From assembly GCA_934572355.1 (NCBI GenBank), contig CAKTKV010000021.1:1-13754 (forward strand): a stretch of 13,754 bases of DNA. Direction: 5' to 3'. How positions within the stretch are numbered: the first letter of the stretch is position 1; each line of letters begins with the position of its first letter. The stretch comes from an uncultured Oscillospiraceae bacterium (GTDB lineage Bacteria > Bacillota > Clostridia > Oscillospirales > Oscillospiraceae). The position numbers were made by a program, and so were the translations under genes. This document shows positions 7,253 to 13,704 of this stretch, piece after piece. The notes below the pieces were generated by a model that saw only the letters and a program-made list of their open reading frames with translations, searched no databases and was not told the DNA's origin.

Positions 7253-8164
7253 TTACTTTTTTGCCGGCAACGTCAGCCACGAGCCTATCCTTTCATCCCA
7301 CTCCGGCGGATCAAATTCCTCAAGGCCGCTTCCCGGATACAAGGTGATCTCACCGAGATATAGTTTCCCGTTCACCTCATAAAAATCTATTCTTGCAAAA
7401 GCCATATTCTCGGTAAGCAGTTCCGAAATATGCTTCATTTCTTCAAAGCTTTCCGGTTTGTGGATCTCTTTTTCACTGGACAGATAGTGTCTCATAAACG
7501 GCAGCCGGTTCCAGTTTTCATCGAAAAAAGTGACTTTAAGCCCTGTTTTGGTATACCTTTCGGTACAAGTAAATTCAGTCCTGAGCCGGCCGTTGAAGCA
7601 AAGGAACTTGAAGTCACACAACCCCCCTGTCTCATCCTCCATGTACTTTTCGGCGATGATCCGGGGCGGAACGTTCTTATACGGCCATTCACGGTTTGTC
7701 CAATAGTAGTTGCGTTTGAGGTGCTTTGCAAACTTCTCTTTCGCAGCGGGGATATCGAGCTTTGATTTATCTTTGCATATAATAACACCGCCGCTGTCAT
7801 GGGTACATTTGAGGACGAACTGATCGGGCAGCGCGGCAAAATCTATCTCATCCGTGCTGCTCCACGGGCCGCCGACAAGGGGGATAAGATACTCTTCGCC
7901 TATCTTTTCGGCGATGTATTTTCTGACCTCGTATTTGTCAACAAGCTTGGTATACAAGGGGTTACGGTCATAGAGCTTCAGCCACTGGAGCTTTTCGTTA
8001 AAGGTCTTGGGGTTATCCAAATCAAGCGCATAGCCCATCCTGAGCTTGAACTTTCTTTTAAGAAAAGCCTCGTCCGACATCCAGTTGAGCATATTGCGGC
8101 TGGCAAAGAAATCAAACATATTCGCCGGGCTTGAAAGATAGTATTTTAATCCTGCAATGCTCAT
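7253..8164 (-). CDS. TupA-like ATP-grasp protein
   Basis: A 303-residue protein that I recognise as the ATP-grasp family typified by TupA of teichuronopeptide synthesis. Conserved blocks are NPKTFNEKLQWLKLYDR (51-67), KLVDKYEVRKYI (73-84), FVLKCTHDSGG (116-126, the nucleotide-grasping strand and loop), RIIAEKYMED (168-177) with DFKFLCFNG (184-192), and ARIDFYEVNGKLYLGE (257-272) leading to ITLYPGSG. D260 and E272 are the likely metal ligands. ATP-grasp enzymes activate a carboxylate as an acyl phosphate and join it to an amine. In this family the role is thought to be adding an amino acid or peptide to a uronic-acid polymer, but few members have been tested and many are annotated only as glycosyltransferases. 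It starts 3 nt after the preceding stop with AAGAGG nearby. Its DNA is much less GC-rich than neighbouring genes (about 44% in 7381-7800 against about 65% in 8221-8640, hand count), suggesting separate acquisition. Confidence 0.88.
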   Translation of the reverse strand: MSIAGLKYYLSSPANMFDFFASRNMLNWMSDEAFLKRKFKLRMGYALDLDNPKTFNEKLQWLKLYDRNPLYTKLVDKYEVRKYIAEKIGEEYLIPLVGGPWSSTDEIDFAALPDQFVLKCTHDSGGVIICKDKSKLDIPAAKEKFAKHLKRNYYWTNREWPYKNVPPRIIAEKYMEDETGGLCDFKFLCFNGRLRTEFTCTERYTKTGLKVTFFDENWNRLPFMRHYLSSEKEIHKPESFEEMKHISELLTENMAFARIDFYEVNGKLYLGEITLYPGSGLEEFDPPEWDERIGSWLTLPAKK

Positions 8165-8167
8165 ATT

Positions 8168-9265
8168 TCAGCCTCTTTTCGTGATTATTCCTTCAATATA
8201 GTTCTTCCAAAGGGAAAAGATATTCTCAGGCCGGAAGGCTTCCGCGCGCAGACGCGCGGCATTTCCGACAGTTTCGCAGCGCTCCGGGCTGCGCAGCGCC
8301 CAAAGCAGACGCGCGGCAAGCGCCGTCTCGTCCCCGACGGGGATAAGCCAGCCGTTGCGCCCTTGGTCAATGACCATGGCGGGGCCGCCGCAGGGGCAGT
8401 CCGTTGCGATGCAGGGAAGCCCCATCGCGAGTGCTTCGAGCAGGGCATTCGGCATGCCCTCATAGTCCGAGGGCAGAACAAAAAGCCTTGCACGGCTGAG
8501 CGTCTCCGGCATGTTCCCCGACGCGCCGGGCAGGTGTACACGCTCCGATATTCCAAGCGACGCAGCGAGCGCAAGAAGCTCCTCGCGCAGCTCTCCGACG
8601 CCGTAGATAAACAGATCGTCCTGAACCTTTGGGGCTATTTTACTATAGGCTTTTATAAGAAGTGCCTGATTTTTCTGCACATTTAAGCGTCCAGCGGTGA
8701 CGATGCCGCGGCGCTCCGGCGACAGCTCCGTTTCAAAAAAACGGCCGTCCACCTGATTCATTATAATAGCGGCTTTCTTTTGCAGACGCTTCGGGAACCA
8801 CGCCCTGGCCTGTTCGGTCTGGAAGACGCAGCCGTCCGCCATCGGGAGCAGGAGCTTTCCGACAAGGCGGCCGAGACGCCTGGCGTATTCCTTCTCCGGG
8901 TCGTTCCGGACGGAGACGATGCACTTGGTCGGAAGACCAAATGTGGCCAATATTGACCTGAAATTCGGCTCGGCCATGAAGGAAATGAGGGCCGCCGGCC
9001 GCTCCTTTCTGCAAAGAGCACGCAGAGCCTTTATCCGAGACAAGTTTCTCTTTAGCCGGGACTGGATGATCTGCTCATTTTCTATCGAAACGCGCTCCAC
9101 TCCCTCCGGGACTGGGTACTCATGCTCATCGACAAAGGAGGTGACAAGGATGCTGCGGTACCCCGCCTGAGCAAAACGATAGGCCAATTGTAGAATGACC
9201 CGCTCTGCTCCGCCGCCGTGGATGGCATTTATGTAAAACATCAGTGTGTTTTTATTGACTTTCAT
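8168..9265 (-). CDS. GT4 family glycosyltransferase (PglH/PglJ-like group)
   Basis: A 365-residue GT-B fold retaining glycosyltransferase. The N-domain opens with FYINAIHGGGAERVILQLA (HGGGAER at 16-22), typical of GT4 enzymes. The C-domain carries the donor site: AGRLNVQKN (191-199) and the EX7E motif from E269 to E277 (EGMPNALLE), followed by DCPCGGP (289-295), which resembles the PglH/PglJ GalNAc-transferase group. It acts in the cytoplasm on a lipid-linked sugar. Unlike its tightly packed neighbours, it is separated from the upstream GT4 gene by 44 bases and has only a weak ribosome site (GAAGTGAT about eight bases before the ATG). A later in-frame ATG at residue 9 would also retain the whole fold. 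The family is firm; the sugar is a guess from resemblance only. Confidence 0.94.
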   Translation of the reverse strand: MKVNKNTLMFYINAIHGGGAERVILQLAYRFAQAGYRSILVTSFVDEHEYPVPEGVERVSIENEQIIQSRLKRNLSRIKALRALCRKERPAALISFMAEPNFRSILATFGLPTKCIVSVRNDPEKEYARRLGRLVGKLLLPMADGCVFQTEQARAWFPKRLQKKAAIIMNQVDGRFFETELSPERRGIVTAGRLNVQKNQALLIKAYSKIAPKVQDDLFIYGVGELREELLALAASLGISERVHLPGASGNMPETLSRARLFVLPSDYEGMPNALLEALAMGLPCIATDCPCGGPAMVIDQGRNGWLIPVGDETALAARLLWALRSPERCETVGNAARLRAEAFRPENIFSLWKNYIEGIITKRG

Positions 9266-9309
9266 TTTTGGTAATCACTTCGCTTTTATATTAAAGCAGT
9301 ACTGGATAT

Positions 9310-10407
9310 TCACTTTTCTCCGGCAAGGCGGAGATAAAGCTCCGTCATTTTCTCGGCAGATGTGCGCGCATCGAAGCCGGCGCGGACTATATACTCGGTC
9401 ACATCGCGGCGCGGCGGGGCGTTCAGCAGCTTATCCGCCCAGAGGTCGGCATCGCCTATCGGCAGGTGCTCAAACAGCGGGGACACATCGGCATCACCGC
9501 TGACGTTTGAGGACACATAGCACGGAAGCCCCGCGGCCTGCGCCTCAATAAGCGTGACGGGCAAACCCTCCCACACGGAGGGGAAAGCGAAAACATCCAT
9601 CGTCTGCAAAAGCTCCGGCACATCGCTGCGGTTGCCGGTAAAGATAACGCTGTCCGAAATGCCAAGCGCGGCGGCCTTTTCCTCGCACCGGGCGCGAAGG
9701 TCTCCGTCCCCGACGAGGAGAAGAGCGCTGTCAGGTTTTCTATCATGCACAAGCTTGAACGCATCGAGCAGGAAGGACTGGTTCTTCGCGGGCTGGAAGC
9801 GGCCGACATGGCCGATGACGAGCTTATCCGTCATCTTAAGCTCCGCGCGGTACTTCTCGCGGACGCTCTCCGGAAGGCGGAAGCGCCGGGTATCAACGGC
9901 GTTCGGCAGGAAGATATAATTATCCCGCTCACAGGCCTCCTTGCCGAAAAGCCACTCCCCTGCTTCACGCGAACAGGCCATGAGCACATCCGCCTGATCT
10001 CTCAATGGCTTCTGCATGAGCTGCTTCACAAGGGAAGATACGCCGGAACCGTTCGAGGTATTGTGGCTATGGATGATGGTCTTGAGTCCGTGCTTTTTGG
10101 CAATGGGCAGATAGAGCGAGGCATAGCTGCGGACATGGGAATGGAGCACCTTATACTCCGGGTGCTCGGTAAGAAAAGAATCCCACGCCTTTTTGACCTC
10201 ATGGGCATTGAAGCCGGTAAAGCCCGGCAGGTTATATATCCGCGCACCGAGAGCCTCGGCGGCGGCGGCAAAGTACCGCTCATCGGGATGGTCGAGCACG
10301 AAGTCGAACTGTATCTTCTCGCGGTCGATGTTCCGGTAAAGGTTCAGGATCATCGTCTGCGAGCCGCCGACGTTCAGGCTGCCGATCATTTGCAGGATGC
10401 GCACCAT
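9310..10407 (-). CDS. GT4 family glycosyltransferase, EpsF-like
   Basis: A 365-residue GT-B fold enzyme. The start RILQMIGSLNVGGSQTMILN (GGSQTMI at 14-20) and the later HSHVRSYASLYLP and IIHSHNTS segments are characteristic of the EpsF-type GT4 enzymes of Gram-positive exopolysaccharide operons. The donor site is seen as GHVGRFQPAKNQ (199-210) and EX7E from E280 to E288 (EGLPVTLIE). The start codon overlaps the stop of the acetyltransferase gene by one base (TGATG), with GGGAGGTGGG just upstream, so translation is very likely coupled. After its stop there is the largest gap within the 5' half of the operon (44 bases). Retaining chemistry on a cytoplasmic lipid-linked acceptor is expected from the family; the specific sugar cannot be read. 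Confidence 0.94.
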   Translation of the reverse strand: MVRILQMIGSLNVGGSQTMILNLYRNIDREKIQFDFVLDHPDERYFAAAAEALGARIYNLPGFTGFNAHEVKKAWDSFLTEHPEYKVLHSHVRSYASLYLPIAKKHGLKTIIHSHNTSNGSGVSSLVKQLMQKPLRDQADVLMACSREAGEWLFGKEACERDNYIFLPNAVDTRRFRLPESVREKYRAELKMTDKLVIGHVGRFQPAKNQSFLLDAFKLVHDRKPDSALLLVGDGDLRARCEEKAAALGISDSVIFTGNRSDVPELLQTMDVFAFPSVWEGLPVTLIEAQAAGLPCYVSSNVSGDADVSPLFEHLPIGDADLWADKLLNAPPRRDVTEYIVRAGFDARTSAEKMTELYLRLAGEK

Positions 10408-10967
10408 CAGACGCCCACCTCCCGTGTCTTTACCTCGGTATCGCGCTTCTGATAGATAAGGGTATTGGCCGGGAACTCGCCCTTTATGACGCTGCCGGCA
10501 GCGACGACGCAGTTATCGCCGATCTTCGTGCCGCGCAGGATGACGCAGTTTGCGCCGATCCAGACGTTATTGCCGATCTCGACGGGCGCAGTCTTATACT
10601 TCATTGCGGCAAGCCCGCCCTCGGCGCGGTAGTCATGGTCATGGTCGTATATCTGCACGTTCGGCGATAGCTGGATATTATCGCCGAGAACTATCCTCTC
10701 ATGGCAGACGATCATATCATTTGAGTTGAGGGAGACGTTTTTGCCGAGGACACACTCGGCTCCCTTGCGCACACGGAGCTTTGCACCGTCGCGCATCTTG
10801 AAGCCTGAGCCGATGGAGAGCTTGCCGCCGTCGAGCGTGATCTCGCTGTGCGGGGAGACCATGCAGAGGGCGGGGCCGTGAAAGGACTTGGGATGAAAGA
10901 GCTTTGCAAAGCCCATCTTCAATGCGCCGGTGGGCACAACGACAAGGGCTCGGAGATATCTGTTCAT
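10407..10967 (-). CDS. Left-handed beta-helix O-acetyltransferase (maltose/galactoside acetyltransferase-like)
   Basis: A 186-residue hexapeptide-repeat protein. Imperfect turns run from about residue 42 (ITLDGGKLSIGSGF) through VLGKNVSLNS and IVLGDNIQLSPNV to the classic VEIGNNVWIGANCVIL (129-144) and IGDNCVVAAGSVI (149-161). YDHDHDY (107-113) supplies the expected catalytic histidine (H109 or H111), placed as in the sugar O-acetyltransferases LacA/Maa/WcaF. A trimer using acetyl-CoA is expected. The N-terminal ~40 residues are basic and partly hydrophobic. The ATG forms a 4-nt overlap (ATGA) with the upstream GT4 gene and follows GGGAGGT at seven bases; its own stop shares one base with the next start. 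In this setting it most likely acetylates a sugar nucleotide or a lipid-linked intermediate. It belongs to a different branch from the hexapeptide protein at 4124-4699. Confidence 0.9.
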   Translation of the reverse strand: MNRYLRALVVVPTGALKMGFAKLFHPKSFHGPALCMVSPHSEITLDGGKLSIGSGFKMRDGAKLRVRKGAECVLGKNVSLNSNDMIVCHERIVLGDNIQLSPNVQIYDHDHDYRAEGGLAAMKYKTAPVEIGNNVWIGANCVILRGTKIGDNCVVAAGSVIKGEFPANTLIYQKRDTEVKTREVGV

Positions 10968-12058
10968 TGCTCGACCTCCCGGATATATTTCTCGATAACG
11001 ATCTCACGGTCAAATTCCTTTTCCATCTTGACTCTGCCCGCGCGCCCCATCGCGGCGCGCTCGTCGGGAGAAAGCGCGAGGAAGCTTTCAACACAGGAGA
11101 TAAGCTCCTCGGTGCTGCCGGGGGTATAGATGTAGCCGGTGACGCCGTCGTCTATCGTGTCAACGGAGCCGGGAATGCGCGTTGCGATGCAGGCGCGGCC
11201 TGAGGCGGCGGACTCGAGAAGGACGTTCGGCACGCCCTCACCGCCGAGCGAGGGCAGGACAGTGCAGCAGCATTTTCTAATCCAATCGTCTATATCATCC
11301 CGAAAGCCGAGGTATTCTATAGAGCCATCCTTGACATACTCATCGACCAGAGCCTTATAGCGCTCCTCCTCGATGAAGCCGGCCATGTAAAAGTGCGTCT
11401 CCGGATGCTCCCGGCGTATGGCACGGGCACAGTCCATAAACTGCTCGATGCCCTTGACGGCCATTACGCGGCCGATATAGATAAAACCGACGGTATCGTC
11501 CTCTGGCATGGGAGAAAAAGCGTGCTGCTCAAGGTTCACACCGGAGCCGGGGAGCATGTCCCAGTTATCGCGCACCATACGGTGACGGACGAAATAGTCC
11601 CGGTCACCGGAGTTCTGGAAAAAGACCTTATAGGCATATTTCATCGAGCTTCGGTAGAGCGCGCGCACAAGCTTCGCGAGCAGGTTCTCATGCAGGAAGG
11701 TCGCGCCGGTGCCGGTGACGTTGCAGACCTGCTTATAATGCAGGGCATTTGAGGCCATGGTGCCGTAAATATTCGGCTTAATGGTATAGCTGAAAATGAT
11801 ATCCGGCTGCACCTCACGCATGATGCGCTTATACTGGCGCAGCAGGGATATATCCTGCGCGGGGTTCATGCCGCGGCGGGACATGGGCGTGATGATGATC
11901 TCACAGCCGAGCTGCGCGAAATACCCGTTGCGCTCATTCTCGGGCATTGAGATATAGACCTTATGGCCGCGCGAAATGAGGCGGGCGATAAGCTCCCGCC
12001 GGAAGTTATAAAGAGTGATAAAATGGTTTGAAAGGATAAGTATCTTTTTACTTTCCAT
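10964..12058 (-). CDS. GT4 family glycosyltransferase, CapM/PglA-like
   Basis: A 364-residue GT-B fold enzyme. ILSNHFITLYNFRRELI (8-24) is the signature start of the CapM/PglA branch, whose members add a second sugar to the undecaprenyl-diphosphate sugar made by a PglC-type enzyme. The middle segment FSYTIKPNIYGTMA (89-102) followed by NVTGTGATF (113-121) is also typical. The donor site shows IGRVMAVKG (195-203) and EX7E from E274 to E282 (EGVPNVLLE), followed by ATRIPGSVDTIDDGVTGY. It overlaps the epimerase gene by 11 nt at its start (GAGGAA about 13 bases before the ATG) and the acetyltransferase gene by 4 nt at its end. Its position just after the initiating enzyme and SDR fits the second glycosylation step. 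That step order is inferred from family resemblance and gene order. Confidence 0.94.
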   Translation of the reverse strand: MESKKILILSNHFITLYNFRRELIARLISRGHKVYISMPENERNGYFAQLGCEIIITPMSRRGMNPAQDISLLRQYKRIMREVQPDIIFSYTIKPNIYGTMASNALHYKQVCNVTGTGATFLHENLLAKLVRALYRSSMKYAYKVFFQNSGDRDYFVRHRMVRDNWDMLPGSGVNLEQHAFSPMPEDDTVGFIYIGRVMAVKGIEQFMDCARAIRREHPETHFYMAGFIEEERYKALVDEYVKDGSIEYLGFRDDIDDWIRKCCCTVLPSLGGEGVPNVLLESAASGRACIATRIPGSVDTIDDGVTGYIYTPGSTEELISCVESFLALSPDERAAMGRAGRVKMEKEFDREIVIEKYIREVEQ

Positions 12059-12935
12059 GCTTCATGTATTCCTCGACTTCCCTTTTGAGTCCGTCATTGA
12101 AGCTGGCGGGTACATAGCCGAAATCCCGCTCGGCGGCTTCATGGCTGAAGCTGCGATCCTCACCGAGACGCAGGACTTTCTCGACATAGTCCTTCTTCCC
12201 GAAGGTCACGGCCTTGAGAGACTTGGCAAGAAAAACGCCGAAGCCCATGGGAAAGCTCACAAAGCGCGTCCTTTTGCCGAGGTACTGACCTATCAGCGCG
12301 CAAAGCTCATGCACCGTGAGAGGGCGCTCGCCCGAGCAGATATACTCAAGCTGCGGAAGGCGCTCACACATGGCGGCCTTATAATAGGCCTGACCGAGGT
12401 CGCGCGCGTTCACGGGCTGGATGGGGCCGGCACCGTGGTCTATCTCCGGCATGATGGGGAACTTATCGACCATGCGGATGAACTTGGAAACGTTATGGTC
12501 GCGCAGGTCGCCGAAGATCATCGTGGGGCGGAGGATGGTGATATTCATGCCGCGGTCAAGGTACTGCCGCATATCCTCCTCGATGGCCTTATACTCGGCG
12601 GAGGCCATTTTATATTTCGAATACACGCCGGTGGTATGCACAAGGATGACATGCTTCACGCCGCCGACACGCTCAATGGCGGCGAGCAGACGCGGGGTCT
12701 TCCAGATGCCGGCGATATGCACGACGGTATCCGCGCCGCGCACCAGCCGCTCAAGGTCTGCATCCGAATCGAAACTGCCGCAGAGCTTCTCTATATTCAG
12801 CCCCGAAGCGTCGAGCGCGGAGGTATCGGAGCTTTCGCGCACAAGGCAGCGCAGAGCGCCGGGGTAATTATCATCAACAAACTGCTTGAGGAAGAACTTG
12901 CCGGAATGGCCGGTGATGCCGGTGACAGCGATCAT
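12048..12935 (-). CDS. NAD(P)-dependent epimerase/dehydratase-like protein (atypical extended SDR)
   Basis: A 295-residue Rossmann-fold protein. The dinucleotide loop GITGHSG (6-12, GxxGxxG) starts at residue 6, D69 in GADTVVHIAG (67-76) belongs to the fourth strand, and an RPTMIFGD block (about 136-143) is typical of extended SDR enzymes. The catalytic region is unusual: after HTTGVYSKYKMASAEYKAIEE there is a Y105-SKY-K109 spacing that could serve as YxxxK, but in the usual alignment (Y108 to S112) the lysine would be missing. It may be a true sugar epimerase/reductase or an atypical NmrA/NDUFA9-like SDR. The ATG makes a 4-nt ATGA overlap with the initiating transferase gene, after AAGGAG. 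Such tight pairing hints that it acts on the same sugar, either the nucleotide sugar or the lipid-linked product, as known for undecaprenyl-diphosphate-sugar 4-epimerases. The substrate is unknown. Confidence 0.82.
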   Translation of the reverse strand: MIAVTGITGHSGKFFLKQFVDDNYPGALRCLVRESSDTSALDASGLNIEKLCGSFDSDADLERLVRGADTVVHIAGIWKTPRLLAAIERVGGVKHVILVHTTGVYSKYKMASAEYKAIEEDMRQYLDRGMNITILRPTMIFGDLRDHNVSKFIRMVDKFPIMPEIDHGAGPIQPVNARDLGQAYYKAAMCERLPQLEYICSGERPLTVHELCALIGQYLGKRTRFVSFPMGFGVFLAKSLKAVTFGKKDYVEKVLRLGEDRSFSHEAAERDFGYVPASFNDGLKREVEEYMKHGK

Positions 12936-13546
12936 TGCTTGTGCTCCTTTTTCATCTCTCCGGTGCCGCCCTCGACGACGCCCTTATGGCGAAGGACGCT
13001 GCCGATGGTCATGAAGAAAATTTTGACGTCAAAGGCAAAGCTGAGGTTCCGGGCATACTCCCCGTCATAGCGCGCCTTGTCCTCTATCTCAAGCTCATCG
13101 CGCCCCATGACCTGTGCCCAGCCGGTGAGGCCGGGGGTGACGTCGTTCGCGCCGTATTTATCACGCTCGGCGATAAGGTCATACTGATTCCACAATGCGG
13201 GGCGCGGGCCGACGATGCTCATTTTCCCGGAGAGGATCTGGAGGATCTGGGGAAGCTCATCAAGGCTCGTCTTGCGCAGGAAGCCGCCGATCTTCGTGAT
13301 CCAGCGCTGCGGATCGCTGAGAAGATGGGTGGGCATATCGCGCGGGGTATCGACGCGCATGGAGCGGAACTTCATGATATTGAAGGTCGTCTTATGTATG
13401 CCGATGCGCTTCTGGCGGAAGAACACGGGACCGGGGTCCTCGATCTTTATCGCCGCGGCAATAATTAAAAACAGCGGAGAGAGCACCACCGTGCCGACGG
13501 CGGAGAGAATTATATCGAGCAGTCTTTTTACATATCTGCGGTACAA
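12932..13546 (-). CDS. Initiating phosphoglycosyl transferase (PglC/EpsL-type bacterial sugar transferase)
   Basis: A 204-residue enzyme, matching the short monotopic PglC/EpsL class rather than the longer WbaP form. It transfers a phospho-sugar from an NDP-sugar to undecaprenyl phosphate, starting the lipid-linked glycan. Features: an N-terminal re-entrant membrane helix (about 9-32) with the Ser23-Pro24 break, DPGP (37-40), FFRQKRIG (42-49), FNIMKFRSMR (55-64), the catalytic D96-E97 pair in SLDELPQ (94-100), GPRPAL (113-118) and PGLTGWAQV (138-146). Translation begins at a TTG (13546-13544); family members commonly begin with a similar MYRRYVKRLLD-like stretch, and AAGGAAGGG lies seven bases upstream, so the rare start is well supported. 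It heads the operon behind a promoter-like element, and its stop overlaps the next start by 4 nt. The identity of the sugar (GlcNAc, GalNAc, bacillosamine or hexose) cannot be told. Confidence 0.95.
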   Translation of the reverse strand: MYRRYVKRLLDIILSAVGTVVLSPLFLIIAAAIKIEDPGPVFFRQKRIGIHKTTFNIMKFRSMRVDTPRDMPTHLLSDPQRWITKIGGFLRKTSLDELPQILQILSGKMSIVGPRPALWNQYDLIAERDKYGANDVTPGLTGWAQVMGRDELEIEDKARYDGEYARNLSFAFDVKIFFMTIGSVLRHKGVVEGGTGEMKKEHKQ

Positions 13547-13553
13547 GGCGCGA

Positions 13554-13564
13554 CCCTTCCTTCC
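13554..13564 (-). promoter_or_regulatory. Ribosome binding site for the TTG-started first gene
   Basis: On the minus strand this reads GGAAGGAAGGG and ends seven bases before the TTG at 13546-13544. It is a purine-rich double Shine-Dalgarno and supports the TTG start of the initiating transferase. Confidence 0.65.
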
Positions 13565-13574
13565 GAATTACAGT

Positions 13575-13610
13575 ATTATATAGAATACCATATTCCCGGA
13601 CTTTTTACAA
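13575..13610 (-). promoter_or_regulatory. Putative promoter of the polysaccharide operon
   Basis: A perfect -10 hexamer TATAAT lies at 13580-13575 on the minus strand, about 30 bases before the TTG start, in a clearly AT-rich island within GC-rich DNA. A matching -35 at 17 bp is poor. An alternative nearby pair is TTGTAA (13610-13605) with a 17-bp spacer to TATTCT (13587-13582), four of six matches each. A small inverted repeat CAACA-TTT-TGTTG (13620-13608) overlaps this upstream end and could be an operator. Position is convincing, the exact start is not. Confidence 0.5.
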
Positions 13611-13648
13611 CAAAATGTTGGGATGTGGCGCGGAGGCAGACACTGGAT

Positions 13649-13704
13649 TTATCCCCTCAGGCGCTGCGCGCCAGCTCCCCTTGATAAAAACAAGGGGAGC
13701 CATG
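13649..13704. repeat. Palindromic intergenic repeat, right copy
   Basis: CCCCTCA (13653-13659) is followed by a small hairpin GGCGC-TGC-GCGCC (13660-13672) and a larger one, GCTCCCCTTG (13674-13683) pairing over 10 bp with CAAGGGGAGC (13691-13700) around the loop ATAAAAA. The order of parts (CCTC-rich lead, hairpin centred on CTGCGC, CCA/CCAG, C-rich/G-rich hairpin) repeats that of the copy at 419-470 and is in the same orientation. Repeats of this look are common between genes of gut Clostridia, from memory. The remaining bases to 13754 show no gene I can support. Confidence 0.65.

Noticed and set aside
12015..13070. Long plus-strand open frame (351 codons) opposite the SDR and initiating transferase genes
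   Set aside because: It spans two well-supported minus-strand genes, is rich in His/Ala/Gly from complementing GC-rich codons and has no recognisable motif.
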